From: Odontocerum albicorne
Taxonomy: Eukaryota > Arthropoda > Insecta > Trichoptera > Odontoceridae
Direction: 5' to 3'
NCBI GenBank assembly: GCA_949825065.1
Contig: OX463842.1
Location: 33,464,480-33,528,479, forward strand
Length of the DNA stretch: 64,000 bases
Both the position numbers and the translations under genes were made by a program. The first letter of the stretch is position 1, and each line of letters opens with the position of its first letter. Positions 12,101 through 24,449 of this stretch are shown here, piece by piece. A model generated the notes under the pieces. That model did no database searches, was not told where the DNA came from, and was given only the letters and a program-made list of their open reading frames with translations.

Positions 12101-13564
12101 ATTTTATTAATGACTCAAAGATCTTAGCTATAGAATTTCCATTTTTAGTATACATTTTTCAGTCTTATAGTTTAAGCGAGTGAATATGTGTAATATTTTA
12201 TTGTTACGAGTATTACATTAAATTTCAAGCGTTGTGTACGATTGGTCTGAATAATTTCTCAACTTGTGTTTCCAGAAATATTTTTAATGTGTTCAAGTCA
12301 TAAACTTATTATAAACATTATACGAATCCAAAATATGTCGCATTTGTGTGATAATTTGGGTATCTTGAAGTTTGGTGTTAAAATAATTTTTGCTTTGATC
12401 AATTTATAGTTATATTTTTATCTTAACTCATTCTACCAACTTAAAACAGATCTTTGTAAAAAATAAAGTGATGTTCCAAATTCTCGTTCTGCTTTTTTGG
12501 TATCTTTTCAGATACCTTATTGTTATGAAGGTTTTTGAAAAAAATCAAACTATCCCTTTCCCTGGTTTTATTTGTTGCTTTACTAAGTCCCTTTTATTTT
12601 TTTTCTGACAATGTTATGCATTTAACAATGTATGTATCTACATTCTGATATTTGATTGATTTTCAAAATTAATTATTATAAATTTTGGTGTAACGCAATG
12701 ATTTTCAAACTTTTTTATTTCACGGTACCCTCAATGTATTATATAATAATTTTATCAAGTCACCGTTAAATAGCTTACTAAACTAGACACAACTACCTTT
12801 TTTTCCTTTTCCACTGTGAGTTTTGAGCGATGTTTTATTCATATCTTTTAAGCGATGTTTTATTTATATAGCTATCGCCAAAAACCCAGCTTCGCAGATG
12901 TAAGTTTTCGTAAATAGAACCAGCATTCGTTAGGTTTTAGCACTCAGCAAAGAATATTCATCCTTTACTGATTGATATTCAAAACATGACTTATTCCATA
13001 TCGACAAGTTTTATTTAAATCTATTGTTGCTAGACTATTCAACCAAACTATATCTCTCTACTGACGTAAAATCGGATAAAGATTGGGCCCTGAATGAGTC
13101 ATAAATCCATTTGTCATTGTGACCGTGCATCAGCTCACTGAATCAAGATTACCTGGATTTATTCAAATTTCGCATATCCGAAGGGAACCCTGGAAATTAA
13201 TCGCGACTTGATAGGGTGTAAAGGCGTACACTTTGAAAACCTCTGCTGCAAGATATTATATAAAGCCATTTGCTTTCTAATACACGAATGATCTATATTC
13301 AGGACTCTCCTAACAAGAAGCTTCCCTGCCCACACAAACTTTGTATGTAGGATCTTACCAAAATTACATACTTAACCTTTTCTTCCCTGTGTTGGGTATC
13401 TTCTACACGTTGCTTCTAATAACTATCAATATCTCTATAAATATAATAAATACAAGGTTAAGATTTTAGGTATTCCTCCATAATATATTTACGCATTGAT
13501 TTAAAAAATAATATTAATAATAATCAGAATTTATCGACTACATCGAGGTGTTTTGTAAAGATCG

Positions 13565-13812
13565 AAAACAAATTCGCATTTAAACGCGGCGAGTGCCTCG
13601 TCTTGACAATTGGTGAATAGTATGCGGGAAGCGCGACACTATATTCGCATCTCACTCTTGCATACTAGACTGAATTGCGAGGAGCTGAATTTTCTCAACG
13701 TCGCAAGCAAAGGCGTATGCGCCGGGGTATGCGACTGACGTTCCGCGCCACTAGTTGCCTCTAGGCTTGCAAATAGGTTAGACGTACGCCCGTTCCGTGA
13801 GCGTTTTTTAAT
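13565..13812. other. CpG-rich island in AT-rich DNA, unidentified
   Basis: About 240 bp stand out for GC and CpG content (GCGGCGAG, GCGGGAAGCGCGAC, GGCGTATGCGCCGGGG, GTTCCGCGCC). There is no usable open frame and no transposase or RT similarity. It ends beside a short direct repeat, TTTTAATGTTTTCAG, present twice at about 13807-13841. Possible readings are a promoter or CpG-rich non-coding exon, a conserved enhancer, or the 5' end of an unknown repeat. I found no TATA box or splice donor that decides. Confidence 0.35.
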
Positions 13813-14339
13813 GTTTTCAGATGGTTTTTAATGTTTTCAGCAAATAAATCTCAATTATTATAATTTTTAACTTCAATTATAATTAATTAAGGGGATTATC
13901 TATGAATGTTCTTATTTTTCCAATTTAAAATCGCAAATTTTTGATTGCGTACTCACTACCCAACACCGTAACACGCGTATTATTTTTATCACCGTAAGGG
14001 AAGGGTTAATGAGGCAGCTTTCCTTTATATTACGCAGCTAATCTTTATATTTGATAAAAGAGTTTAGATTGTTTAATATTAAATGGAATTTAATAACGAT
14101 GCTTAAATATTTTACAACACTAACACTTAAGCAAGTATATTGGGGATTTTTATGAATCTTCAAATTCATTTTATGAAACTTTAAAAATAAGACGATTGAA
14201 ATACTTATCATAAACGTTATATGCGGAATTCTCTATAAGGTGTCTTTTAAATATTTTATCGTTTTACTGTCTACGTCGATGATTTGTATTTAAGTAATTA
14301 GTTTTGTACTAATTAAGATGATGTTCAACTTATAATATT

Positions 14340-15045
14340 CATCTTATATTTAAAAAAAGGGTTTTTTATGCATTTGTAGACTTAAGAAAAAGTGTACGAT
14401 AATCCAAAAAGAGAGAAATTATTGGAAGTATTGAAAAATGATGGCGTAAATGTTAATTAATAAGTGCGATTGCGTCGCAATATGAAGACAATAGTGTATA
14501 TACAAGAGTAAATTGAGTACTTACTAGTCGGTTTGAAATTGCTAAAGGCGTAAATCAAGTGTATTTAAGATCACCATTGTTGTTAAGAGGTGTAAGAATG
14601 AATTAAATAAATGTAAATGGACTTCTGTATGCTGATGATATAGTAATGGTTGCAAAAAATTAAGGCCATTTAAGACATGATAAGTGAGATGTGTGAGAGA
14701 TAAAAGGTAATAGGTTTGAGAACGAATCTTGCGAAATCTAAAGTTATGGTTTTAGAAAGAGGTGTTGTAAAAAGTGTGTGCGATGTATTGGTGAACTCAA
14801 AGAAACCGGAGCAGGTTCATGAGTTCTATTATCTGGGCAGTATATGATGTGCTAGTTCAAAGGGACATTGAAAAAAGTAGCGACAGAGAACAAGGTAAAT
14901 GGAGCACGTAATGCAATATACAACAACTTCGCTTTATCAAAAAGTGTAGGAGGTGAAAGTTGTTTGTTTGAATAGAAAAATTTGGAGGTCTGTTCTCTCA
15001 ACCTACTACGCAAGGAATATGGCGTAATGATATATATGTTCGCAT
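14340..15045 (+). mobile_element. Non-LTR RT fragment, recurrent family, with the catalytic YADD box
   Basis: The catalytic motif LLYADDIVMVAKN reads in one frame at about 14618-14656. It is followed by VRTNLAKSKVMVLERG-like and FYYLGS segments (after stops and frameshifts), an order typical of RT palm then thumb. The end near 14950-15040 matches the 3' end of the copy at 54430 (GTGAAAGTTGT, then GGTCTGTTCTCTC, then GGCGTAATGATATATATG). This is the copy of the family retaining the clearest catalytic site, but more than five stops make it dead. Confidence 0.75.
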
Positions 15046-15280
15046 AATTATTCAAGATTGCCTTAATTATAATTGTTTGAAGACAACCCGTTCAAAATTC
15101 GCTGTTTAATTTATAAAGTTTTTTTATTTTGCCTTTATTTGTCTGTTTTTTTTTTTAATTATAAGTAATGATTTTGTAAGGTAACGTTTAATACTCCCGG
15201 TAAAACATCTCAACACCATGGGGACTTTAGGCTTCCTGAAACACGAATTGCGTGATGTCACAATAATATATTTCGGAAAA

Positions 15281-15345
15281 TCTCGTAGCCTAGTTGGTTA
15301 GGCGCTTGCTTGTCTTCCCGAGGGTGCAGTTCGATTCTTCGTAGT
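15281..15345 (+). repeat. tRNA-like head of a SINE
   Basis: An A-box-like TAGCCTAGTTGGTTAGGCG (15286-15304) and a B-box-like AGTTCGATTCTTC (15328-15340) lie at tRNA spacing. The flanks do not pair as an acceptor stem and the anticodon arm is poor, so this is a tRNA-derived SINE remnant with possible RNA polymerase III promoter boxes, not a tRNA gene. Confidence 0.6.
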
Positions 15346-16334
15346 ATTTATTGAAAAAAAGCTTATTACGCATTTGAAAAATATGATTATCACTAAAAGC
15401 CTCTTTGACACATTTCTGGGTGGTAGAAAGAGATGCTGTAAACAAGCCAGATTGTACTGTGTACAATGAAAATGTTATCGAATACAAAACAAGCTTTTTT
15501 TGTTATTAACGGAATATCTATAAATATTAATACACTAAAGGATTCGGGATCTTTCCTGGATTATGATAAAGCCTCGTAAATATTATGAAGAAATATTGAT
15601 GTTTATTTGTCAAAACAATATTTTTTCTTGAGATTTCATCTAGCTTTGTTAAGATCTTAATAAAAAACATTCACAATAACCATGAGGTAAAGGAGACTAC
15701 TGAAAAATAACAATAAAACATTAGAATCTTAAACTGTCGAAAAGAGCAGTAGAACATTAACTTACAATGTTTAATAGTAGCCATTTTTTTTTCAGACCCT
15801 GAAAATATCGTCTTAATAAAAAAGACATTTCGAAAAACAACTCGGCGATAAATTGTTAGGGTCATTCATATGTTGGAAGTCCGCCCTTGTTCCTGTAAAG
15901 CAATTTAGAGGGGGTCCTAAGTGCTATACAGAATGACATGGCAATTTAATATGAACAAGTTCTGACCGCTCCGCGTTATTCTTCCTTATCATCTCCCTAC
16001 AGTTCGAATAATTTAACTTATGACACAAACTGACTCGATTTGAGAATCTTTATTATGTCTTAAAGAAATTACATGTACAGAAATATATATTTACTTTTAA
16101 AATGCATTGTGTCATTCGACTATTCATTTTGGTTTCCTATTATCATAAAAAATACTACAATACTTAATCTGGACAATAATTATTATCATTTATTATTTTT
16201 TAACATTTTATATTTTCGAAGTTTTAACGATTAAGTTCTTTCTTCTTGTCTGTTGTCGTTGACCAATAAAAAGTGTTCTTCTGTGTGTATACAGCAATAA
16301 AAAATAATATTTAAAACTTTAACACGTATAAGCA
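15346..16334. other. AT-rich stretch, no gene seen
   Basis: No recognisable coding segment, element end or tandem array was found. The frames present are short and low-complexity. Confidence 0.6.
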
Positions 16335-16885
16335 AATATTAACCAATGGGAAACATAATCAAGAAGGCCACTAAAACATACTCGTACTCAAACCGGCTGG
16401 TATCAAAATCTGTTAAGATAATAATAATTCACTACAGTATTCTGATACCAACTTTGATGTATGCAAGTGAAACATTCACATTGAAACAGTCTGAAAGAAG
16501 CCAATTAAATGTTGTAGATATGTGTGCATTGAAAAAAATACATGGGTTAACAATGTGAACTTTAGGCTGGTGTATTGATAAAAAAACAGTTGAACACTCA
16601 GAGATGGTTTGGACATGTAGAATTAATGAACGAAGAGCGCCTTACAGAACCAATATATAGTACTAATGTGAGTGGAGTGTGTGAAAGAGAAACACCAAGG
16701 AACATATAGTTGGATAGAGTGAATATTTTGAAATTATGAGTAAGAAGTCAGATATCGTTGTCATTGTATGTAAAGGTGTATGAATGTAAAAGAGACGAAA
16801 GATATGTGTAGCGATAAAAAAGTCTGATGCTCATTACTTTCTGCTTACTCCAATAGAGAACCAGCGTGATGGTATGTGTGATAAT
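16335..16885 (+). mobile_element. Non-LTR RT C-terminal fragment, recurrent family
   Basis: The frame 16346-16558 gives SVKIIIIHYSILIPTLMYAS and LNVVDMCALKKIHGL, the post-palm segment of the family (canonical form VPTLMYGSE and NAVEMRALR). Frameshifted, it continues as LRDGLDM/VELMNEERL-like residues near 16600-16650 and reaches the family 3' end at about 16870, GCGTGATGGTATGTGTG. TACTCGTA lies at 16379-16386. Confidence 0.75.
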
Positions 16886-17719
16886 TATTTTCACAAATTT
16901 GATGAAATGATGAAAACTACTCGTAGATAGTTAACATAAGTACGTTAAAGGGAAGTTATATTGTTATAGAATATAATAATAATATAAATTGACGTAATGG
17001 CCAAAGTATGTTAATTTTTACATTGTAATATATAATACTTGTATATTCAAATAGGAGAAAATATTGTAATATATTTAAATTTTGTATTCTTAAAAATCTA
17101 TCATACGTTATTTAAAAAGATCGAATTAATTGCTGTTCTCGGTTTAATTAAAACATGACATCTATATTTTAAGTAATTCATGAAAGAAAAAAACAATTAT
17201 GTGCATCAAATATTTCTTAACATCGCCTTGAAAACATGGGCAGTAGCATATTCAATACGTTCACCATCTTTTAAACTAAGTAAACACGACAACATATCCA
17301 TGTTTTGAGAACTTGTATTATTGACATTTTCTGAAACATTCAAGCATGTTGATCACATTCAAACCATTTTCAAACACAGAAATAGATATATATTTATATC
17401 AATTTATATGGAACCCATTTGGTATTAAATTGAAAATTTTGCTAATGCTTCTATAGGGCAAAACAAAATTCTAATATATTCGACATCAAATAGTGATGGA
17501 ATATTTCTCAGTATTGTGTGAATATCCATTAACTTTTTTATTCCAGTTTAGGACGAAAACACCTATACGGTTCTATTATTACAGAATATTATTAAGGTGC
17601 TTCGAAAGTATTATTTTATTTAAAGTAATAACCTGTATTGTATTACATGTTGTATACATTACGGACAAAACGTATGCAAAAAGCATTTTGTTCAAAAACT
17701 GACTGACCCATTAATGTTT
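16886..17719. other. AT-rich stretch, no gene seen
   Basis: Nothing recognisable beyond one TACTCGTA (16918-16925). The frame 17493-17702 is low-complexity. Confidence 0.6.
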
Positions 17720-17786
17720 TTTGGAAGTCAAAACCGATACTATGAGATCGGAAAATAATCCTTTTACCAACCAGACCGCAGAGGTC
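17720..17786 (-). repeat. tRNA-like SINE head (minus strand)
   Basis: On the minus strand an A-box-like TGCGGTCTGGTTGG (17780-17767) is followed at tRNA distance by a B-box-like GGTTTTGACTTC (17734-17723). Stem pairing is degenerate, so it is read as a SINE relic. Confidence 0.45.
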
Positions 17787-18072
17787 GTCATTGTGTTTTT
17801 GTTTATTAAACGTGCTCTGCGTCATGATTTGTGTCTCCATTGCTTGATGTGGTTCAATATGATACATCACTATATTAAATCTTTTAAATCAGAATGGTCT
17901 TTCTGATGTTCTTATAATTTCTATAATATACATTAATACTATGATTTCATCCATTCGAATTGCGATAAGGACATATCAAAGATCATAAGACAGGAGACAA
18001 CATTGTCTTCGACCCGATTAACAAATCCTATGGATTTACAATTCGTACGAGTATTGTTACCAGATTTTTACC

Positions 18073-18142
18073 CTTCGGTATTTGAATCCAAAACTTTCGG
18101 GTTGAAATCAAGCCTCTTACCAAATAGGCCACGGAGTTCGCC
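18073..18142 (-). repeat. tRNA-like SINE head (minus strand)
   Basis: The minus strand reads CTCCGTGGCCTATTTGG (A box, ending at 18120), then a B-box-like GGATTCAAATACC (18089-18077). The TCCGTGGCCTA start is shared with the + strand SINE at 24450, so both probably belong to one tRNA-derived family. TACGAGTA lies just beyond its end at 18046-18053. Confidence 0.55.
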
Positions 18143-18419
18143 TTAAATATAATTATTTATGTATTGCACTATAATTATTTTCCAACTAGGTGCAACGGAG
18201 ATCATTTATAAAAAATTACATGCCTAATGAGTATTTCTTATAGGGCCATAATATATGATATACCCTCGAAAAAAAAGAAAATGTCTCCTTTAAACATTGC
18301 ATAATTTGTCTTGTAGCTTAACATCGCGACTCTCATGATAGGCCTAGATGACTCCACTCCATTGATCTCTGCACTCCGCGGTTCGAAAAGCAGTTATCAA
18401 AGTTAGTATTGATGCGTCT

Positions 18420-18720
18420 CTCTCTTGGTCAATCCAATGATTTGGGGCTCTTCTTGTGCGTCGTTATTTCACGCTTCCTGTGACCACACGCCTCTCCAAA
18501 CTGTCTCCTTGGGCACGAGCAATGTTTCTAAAGAATCGGAAGACTCGTAAGTAAATATTTTGACAATATGTTGGTGTATCTCAGCTCTTCGAGAATGAAG
18601 GCATTAGTTCTTGCCGTCCATGGAATTCGTATCATCCTTCTCCAGCACCACAAATCAAATGCATACATTACAGTCTCAATGCGTTGGACTGACCAAGTGA
18701 CTACTCTTAACAACGGCCGT
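18420..18720 (-). mobile_element. RTE/BovB-like RT C-terminal fragment
   Basis: The minus strand reads AFDLWCWRRMIRIPWTARTN, then after a frameshift FFRNIARAQGDSLERRVVTG. This matches the BovB-type RTE region usually written ELWCWRRLLRVPWTARRSN. It is a different family from the recurrent RT pieces. About 100 codons remain, with a stop in the last segment. Confidence 0.8.
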
Positions 18721-18779
18721 TCAAACCGCGGAGTGCAGAGATGGATGTAGGTGAGTTGTTAAGGGTTATCATGGGAATC

Positions 18780-19999
18780 ATGATGCTCAGTCATGAGGTA
18801 TACGGCAGATGCATTTAAAATTAAATTAGATATTTTAATTAAGAAACCTTAAATTTATTTACGTAATTACATATTTTTGTACCGCACGAATTCGTCGGTT
18901 TTTATTACGCGATACCAAAACCATACTTTCAAAACATGTTTTTTATAATATTTATTCTTTGAAAATCGTATATTTTTTAATAAACCTAAATAATGCCAAA
19001 AGTCGTGGAATTAGGATAAAATCTTTTACATTTAACGGAAATATTCTTTTTTGTTTCCGGCTTCATTTATGTCATGACAGGATAACTTATGTACATTCCA
19101 GTACAAAAGGTACGTCAGTGTATAAATCTTAACATATTTCTCTTTAAGGCTGTAAAGTGTTTTGTAAGGTTCTTATTTCGCAATTTGTTTATGTCCCACA
19201 TAAACATTTCTTAAGGTCAGATAGATTTTTCAACTCTTCTATCTTGTGTTGTTTATTGCCGTTGTTTGCTATATTTGATGGTTCTTGTAATTTAACTTTT
19301 CAACGTTATTTAAGTTATCATTACAAAGCTTCATAAATATGGCCCAGAATGTAACAAGTGAATACAATAAATATATATATTTTTTTTATATTTTTGATCC
19401 ATAAGATTTGGCAATTGTATATATTTTTTTAGCTTGGAGCTAATTTATTTCCATAAAATTCAATATTTAACAAATATAATTATAAAAGTTATTAGTATTA
19501 CAGTAATAATTACCCAGATTTATTCGGAATTCTCCGAAGTTTGTCCGAAGTGGAAAAAAAATGTTAAATATAAAAACAGACGTCGCTCTCAAATATGACA
19601 TCATTGTCGTCAATAAGTTATTGTAGATAGTACGATTTTTTATCACTGATGTCGCAAAGAACATGAGGAACTCACTAAATCATAAAAATTAAATAATTTA
19701 TTTTTATCCACGTCCTGCTGTAACGTTGAATAAATAAAAGGTGTGAGTGAAGATTTTATAGTTATGACATACAGCTGTCAGTCGATATGTCGGGATGGTA
19801 TTGTGTTTAATGCAATCTTTCACCCTCAAAAAAAAATTTTTTTTCATTTTTGAGATACATACATTTTTCTTTGGCTTCTCCTCAAGCATTCTGTTACAAC
19901 AGTTCAGAACCATTAAAAACATTTGAAACAGTACATGTCACAGATTAATGGTCTAGTTAATGATATTTTTTAATGTTTAAAACATTCTATGTGAACAGA
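18780..19999. other. AT-rich stretch, no gene seen
   Basis: Only short, low-complexity frames were found. No transposon end or tandem repeat was recognised. Confidence 0.6.
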
Positions 20000-20655
20000 C
20001 AACACCTGTCACAGTCAAGGGAAAGACAATAGAGAAGGTTTCTTCTTATGCATACGAGTATCTGGGACATACAACAAGACTGGGTAAGGAGAATCAAGAT
20101 GCTGAAATTGAGAGAAGACGAGGCCAAGCCTGGGCTGCATTCGGAAAGCTGTACTTTATTCTAAAATCTCCAAAATACGCGAGACATCTTAAAAAATCCG
20201 TATTCGACTCCTATGTCCTTCCTGTGCTAACATATGGGCTGGAAACATCGGTGCTGAATAAACAGATTATGCACAAGCTCATGGTGACGCAGAGGGCCAT
20301 GAAGAGAAGAATGTTAAATATCTCTCTGAGGGATAGGAGAACCAATGAATGGATAAGGCAGCAGACCAAAGTAGCTGATGTCGCCGAAAGAGTCGCCATT
20401 CAGAAGTGGAACTGGGCGGGACACATTACCAGATGCACAGATGATAGATGGACCCAGAGAGTGCTGGAGTGGCGCCCAAGACAGGAAATAAGAAGTGTGG
20501 GCCGTCCTCAGACACGGTGGTCAGACTGCGTTAGAAGAGTGGCCGGGAGCAACTGGAAACAATGTGCCCAGGAAAGAGAGGAATGGAGGAGGAGAGGGGA
20601 GGCCTATGTTCAACTTTGGATGGAGACGGGCTGGTGATGATGATGATGATGATGT
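20000..20655 (+). mobile_element. RTE-like LINE 3' end: RT C-terminal frame with TGA microsatellite tail
   Basis: A single continuous frame reads from about 20000 (TPVTVKGKTIEKVSS) through YLGHTTRLGKEN, AWAAFGKL, VLPVLTYGLET, RMLNISLRDRRTNEW, KWNWAGHITR, VGRPQTRWSD and GEAYVQLWMETGW to a stop at 20635-20637. It is followed directly by a (TGA)n tract (20634-20653), the usual simple-repeat tail of RTE elements. There is no internal stop over about 210 codons, so this is a young, 5'-truncated insertion. The octamer at 20053-20060 adds two residues (YE) in the YLG motif region. It is higher in GC than its surroundings. Confidence 0.9.
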
Positions 20656-20850
20656 GAACTTAACAATAATTGCTTACATAGCACTGTTTCCTGATTCCGG
20701 TCACACCAAGCTCTCAATGAATTATTGATTGGCAGCTACGAAATATCTCTAATAAAACATTTTTTTATGAAAAGGGTCTGAAAGTTTTAATCTGTCTAGA
20801 AGTGAAACCACCATGATGTAAACTGGGGACGCCTGTTTTTTTTTTTTATT

Positions 20851-20998
20851 AAATGTTCTGATATTCCAATAAATATTTCAAGAGTCTGCTACGTTCTAAA
20901 ATATTTGTTTCTAGAATATTTTTTAAATGTTCTGATATTCCAATAAATATTTCAAGAGTCTGCTACGTTGTAAAATATTTGTTTCTAGAATATTTTTT
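20851..20998. repeat. 74-bp direct duplication
   Basis: A segment starting AAATGTTCTGATATTCCAAT is repeated twice head to tail, at 20851 and 20925, with one base difference (CGTTCTAAA against CGTTGTAAA). The 74-bp length matches the satellite at 1-537 but the sequence does not. Confidence 0.95.
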
Positions 20999-21904
20999 TG
21001 TACTTGTTAGTTATGAATTCAGCACTGGTTGTTAATATTTGAAGCTGATGAATTGATTTTGCGAATAAACAATACTGATTATGATTTATCTTCAAGTTAA
21101 TTTCGTAGTCTGCAGATTGATATTTCTTTAACAATAGAAACTAACTAGGGGCGGATTCTCCAAATGCACCCTCTTGTAAATATAATAGATTCAGTCGTGT
21201 TTAGTTCTCCTTAATGGTGGAGCTAAAATTGAGAATTTATCGATTTTAATGACGTAGAATTTCGAGGCTTTGTCGGACAAAGTTAATATTACTTGTTACA
21301 TATTCTAATGAAAATTTACGCTAGAAAAAATAGACCGAAAAGGATAAATGTTGATTGAATGTTGCGTTTCTTCTTTCTTCGTGGAACTTTTCCACTTATA
21401 GATCGATTGTTAATTTTTTTAAAGCTTAATCTGCTGGAAATTTAAATTGTCTAGAATTGTCATTTAAAAAAAAGTTTTATTATATTGACTCATATAATTG
21501 CATAATGACTTGAATCGATGGCACAAATCATCCTAGTTTGGGTGGATTCTCTTTAAAAAAAAAAACAATTATAATATATCAAATAACAAACAAATAATAA
21601 AAGTCTTACTATAATAACAGTAGAAAACCGGTTTATTGCGGATGATCTTTGCTTTTTAGATTATATAATCTAAGTGGAAAAAATATTCTGACTCGGGATA
21701 CTTCTAACTGCGTTCTCGAAGTCTAAAATTGGATGTGAAGAAATAAATTAAAATCAAATCCAAGTAAAACGTAATTTCTCTGATTTCTGTGGCTTCACCC
21801 TGAGAAAGGTTACAGCTGATAAACTTGTATATGGTAATCATACCCGGTCCGCTTCTAAAAAGGCTACACTAACTTTAGTGTCGCCAATGGATTGATTTCA
21901 AAAT
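20999..21904. other. AT-rich stretch, no gene seen
   Basis: No coding or element signal was recognised. Confidence 0.55.
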
Positions 21905-22200
21905 TTTCTATTTGTATTCAAGTCCCTTAATATGATGTCTCTACTGTGTCTTTCGAATCTGTGTTTGAGGGATGTTCCTTCGGAGAGAAGTTCAAATTTG
22001 AGTTCGATTTATTTTTCATTTAATAATTTAGTTGTTCCAAATAAATCCAATAGGGTGGGGTATTATGGTAGAACTTTTACCGTTTCTGGTCTTGTGGTAT
22101 GGAATAGTCTTCCTTCTTGTGTCAGAGATATGGGTGGCGTTTAGGAAGCATTTAAAGACAATTATTTTTGAGGGGTCTTATCAACATTTATTGTATTTCT
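21905..22200 (+). mobile_element. CR1/jockey-like LINE ORF2 C-terminus
   Basis: The frame reads NKSNRVGYYGRTFTVSGLVV then WNSLPSCVRDMGG, followed by a gap and FRKHLKTIIFEG in another frame. This matches the tail typical of CR1/jockey-like LINEs (usual form RVFAVAGPRLWNSLP and FKRxLKTYLF). A longer copy of the same family is at 57700. It is broken by a deletion around 22140. Confidence 0.75.
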
Positions 22201-22204
22201 GACT

Positions 22205-22315
22205 TGTATACATGCCTAGTCATTCTTTCGTCATTCATTTCCATCACATATGCAAACCATCTTAACGCTACTTTCTTCATATTACTTTAAAAATTCATTT
22301 TATACATGCAATATT
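22205..22315 (-). mobile_element. Short RT fragment, recurrent family
   Basis: The minus strand reads MKKVALRWFAYVMEMNDERM, matching the MLRWFGHVERMNEERM segment of the recurrent family. Sequence to about 22600 may continue the same copy but is too decayed to read. Confidence 0.55.
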
Positions 22316-22639
22316 GTTTGATGTCTTCATTCTTACATTGACACTCCACAAATTATTCTTATTGTATGCCTTTTCAGAACATTATCTTACGGTTACCCTT
22401 CTTCTACCAAGTTCAAGATTCACGTCAAGCTGGGCACCATTACACTTAGGTATCGTCATTTCTACTCATTTTAATATGGCGTGGTTTTTTTATATTATGT
22501 TAAATTCTTCGTTTACCTTGTTATCTCTCGGTACCTTCCTTTCAATACCCATCACACATTATCGTACTGCCCATATAACAGGACTTATCTAGTCGTACAT
22601 AATCCAGTTTCCCTGAATTAACCAATACATTGCAAATAC

Positions 22640-23340
22640 TTTTTATTACAACTATAAATTCAACTCAAAATATTAAAAACCCGTTTAACGGAATTGTGAA
22701 ACTCATATTCCCACCCGAATATACGCCTCATCTAGCTGTTCCCGTTTTTCTGAATCAACGCAGACACGAACATTTTTTACCACAACTGGAAATCAAATTC
22801 AAAATATTTGAAACACCATTTCAAGGTGGTTTGGAACTCATATACTCATCCAAATTTACGTCTCATCGACCTGTTCCCATTCTCTGAGGCTCGACCCATA
22901 CGTCGCTAACGCTTTTTACCGCAACTGTAAATTAAATTCAAAATATTCGAAAAACCATTTAAGGGGATTTTGCAACTCCTACCTACTCCTTATATACCCG
23001 CCTAAATATTATCTAGATCGCTCGCCTTATCTAGATGTTCCCGTTTCTCTGAATCAACGCAGACACGAAGACTTTTTTACCACAACTGTAAATTAAATTC
23101 AAAATAATTTAAAAACCGTTTTAAGGGGGTTAAGAACTCATATACTCGCCCAAATGTACGTCTCATCTACCTGTTCCACTCTCTGAGGTTCAACCCAAAC
23201 ATCGCTAACGCTTTTTACCACAACTGTAAATTAAAATCAAAATATTCGAAAAACCATTTAAGGGGATTTTGCAACTCATACCTACACCTCATATACCCGC
23301 CGAGTATACGAATACGCTTCATATACCCATCCAAAGAACG
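22640..23340. repeat. Degenerate tandem array of ~135-160-bp units in ~300-bp dimers
   Basis: A CAACTGTAAATTAAATTCAA-like block recurs at 22648, 22782, 22921, 23082 and 23220. Alternate units share distinct middles: type A has GAATCAACGCAGACACGAA before TTTTTTACC, type B has GAGGYTCRACCCAWACRTCGC before GCTTTTTACC. Like units are 300 bp apart (22782 to 23082) and 299 bp apart (22921 to 23220), so the array has a higher-order period of about 300 bp. Confidence 0.85.
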
Positions 23341-23924
23341 GGTAAAGTTGCTATTCATAATTGATAGACACTTGCTTGTGTATGAACCCGTTGATACACG
23401 TCCCGTCGACTGTTGGGTAGCGATTTAAAATTAATGAATCTTTCAAGAGGCGTTCACTATTTGCGTTTCAATTTTCTGACATTGATTGGCACGGATTTTA
23501 TTTAACAAAGGCCCCAGTCACGACCCATTTTCAATATTCACTGTGAATGACAACCAGAATCCATATGAAGATTTATGATTGAATCGATAATATTGCCATT
23601 CTTGCTCTGCCACATTCACACTTGGAATCAACATTTCATAATATTAAAGCTTCGTATTTTTTCAACATTTTCTCGATGTTTTGACATTTAACATTTAGGG
23701 ATTTGAACGTTGAAATTGATTTCGTAGAATCATCATTGTTATAATTTATTTATTTATTCACCTGAATGTGTTACCATCACACATCGAAAAGTCTACAAAT
23801 GTTTATTTGTAGTTCGTCTACACTTGATAAACATATGCAGATGTAGGAAATAACTATTCTTATCGTTACACACAACTTATTTTATTATATTTTGATTCGT
23901 TCAATATAAGTAAATTCGACCCCG
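23341..23924. other. Stretch without recognised features
   Basis: No coding or element signal was recognised. Confidence 0.5.
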
Positions 23925-23990
23925 GGCTAGATCGCCTTTAAGGCGAGCCTGCTTTTTAAACGGCGCTATATAAATGGTATTTTTATTAAA
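23925..23990 (+). mobile_element. CR1-like LINE 3' terminus
   Basis: GCCTGCTTTTTAAACGGCGC then TATATAAATGGTATTTTTATTA matches the 3' ends at 35660-35705, 39605-39660 and 58275-58330. Only the terminus remains, the classic result of severe 5' truncation. Confidence 0.65.
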
Positions 23991-24449
23991 GAAATTTTAT
24001 ACGCGATGGCTTGTTCACGACCAGGCTTGCCTATATTATCTGTAAAGAAAGCGACTACTAAGAAATTAGGTCTATGAGATCTTGAAGGTTTATGTCCATG
24101 GTTACTGCAGATGTGATCCTAGAATTGCCTACATTCAGGTATGTGTCAGATTCGCTGAGTCAGTCCATTGTATCTTGCAAACGGAAGATCATAAAAAAAA
24201 TATTATTTTCATCGTCATTCATTTCATTTCAGAAATGTTAAAGTTAATATTGGATTTGCGAGTATCATATGATATTTGATTAAATTTATGAACTCTTATT
24301 CCAGATACTTTAAATTAAATGTTTTGTCTATAATTGTATAATATAAAATTCAATATATAATTTGTGTGGACAATCATTATTAGTAGTTAAGTTTTGTATT
24401 TAATATTTTATTTTTATATAAAGAGCATACGGTACAGGGAAGGGACTGA

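Larger units (their letters stand above)
9546..13560. other. Long AT-rich stretch, no gene recognised
   Basis: It contains a perfect 22-bp palindrome (10506-10527) and a 35-bp direct duplication (12032-12100), listed separately, and one TACGAGTA (12205-12212). Open frames up to 105 codons are F/Y/I/L/K-rich with no domain signature. I judge them chance frames. Confidence 0.55.

Noticed and set aside
16379..16386. Octamer in the RT copy at 16335 as a proven 6-bp insertion
   Set aside because: Comparison with the copies at 44550 and 45830 leaves length differences of other sizes in this place, so it neither supports nor excludes insertion.
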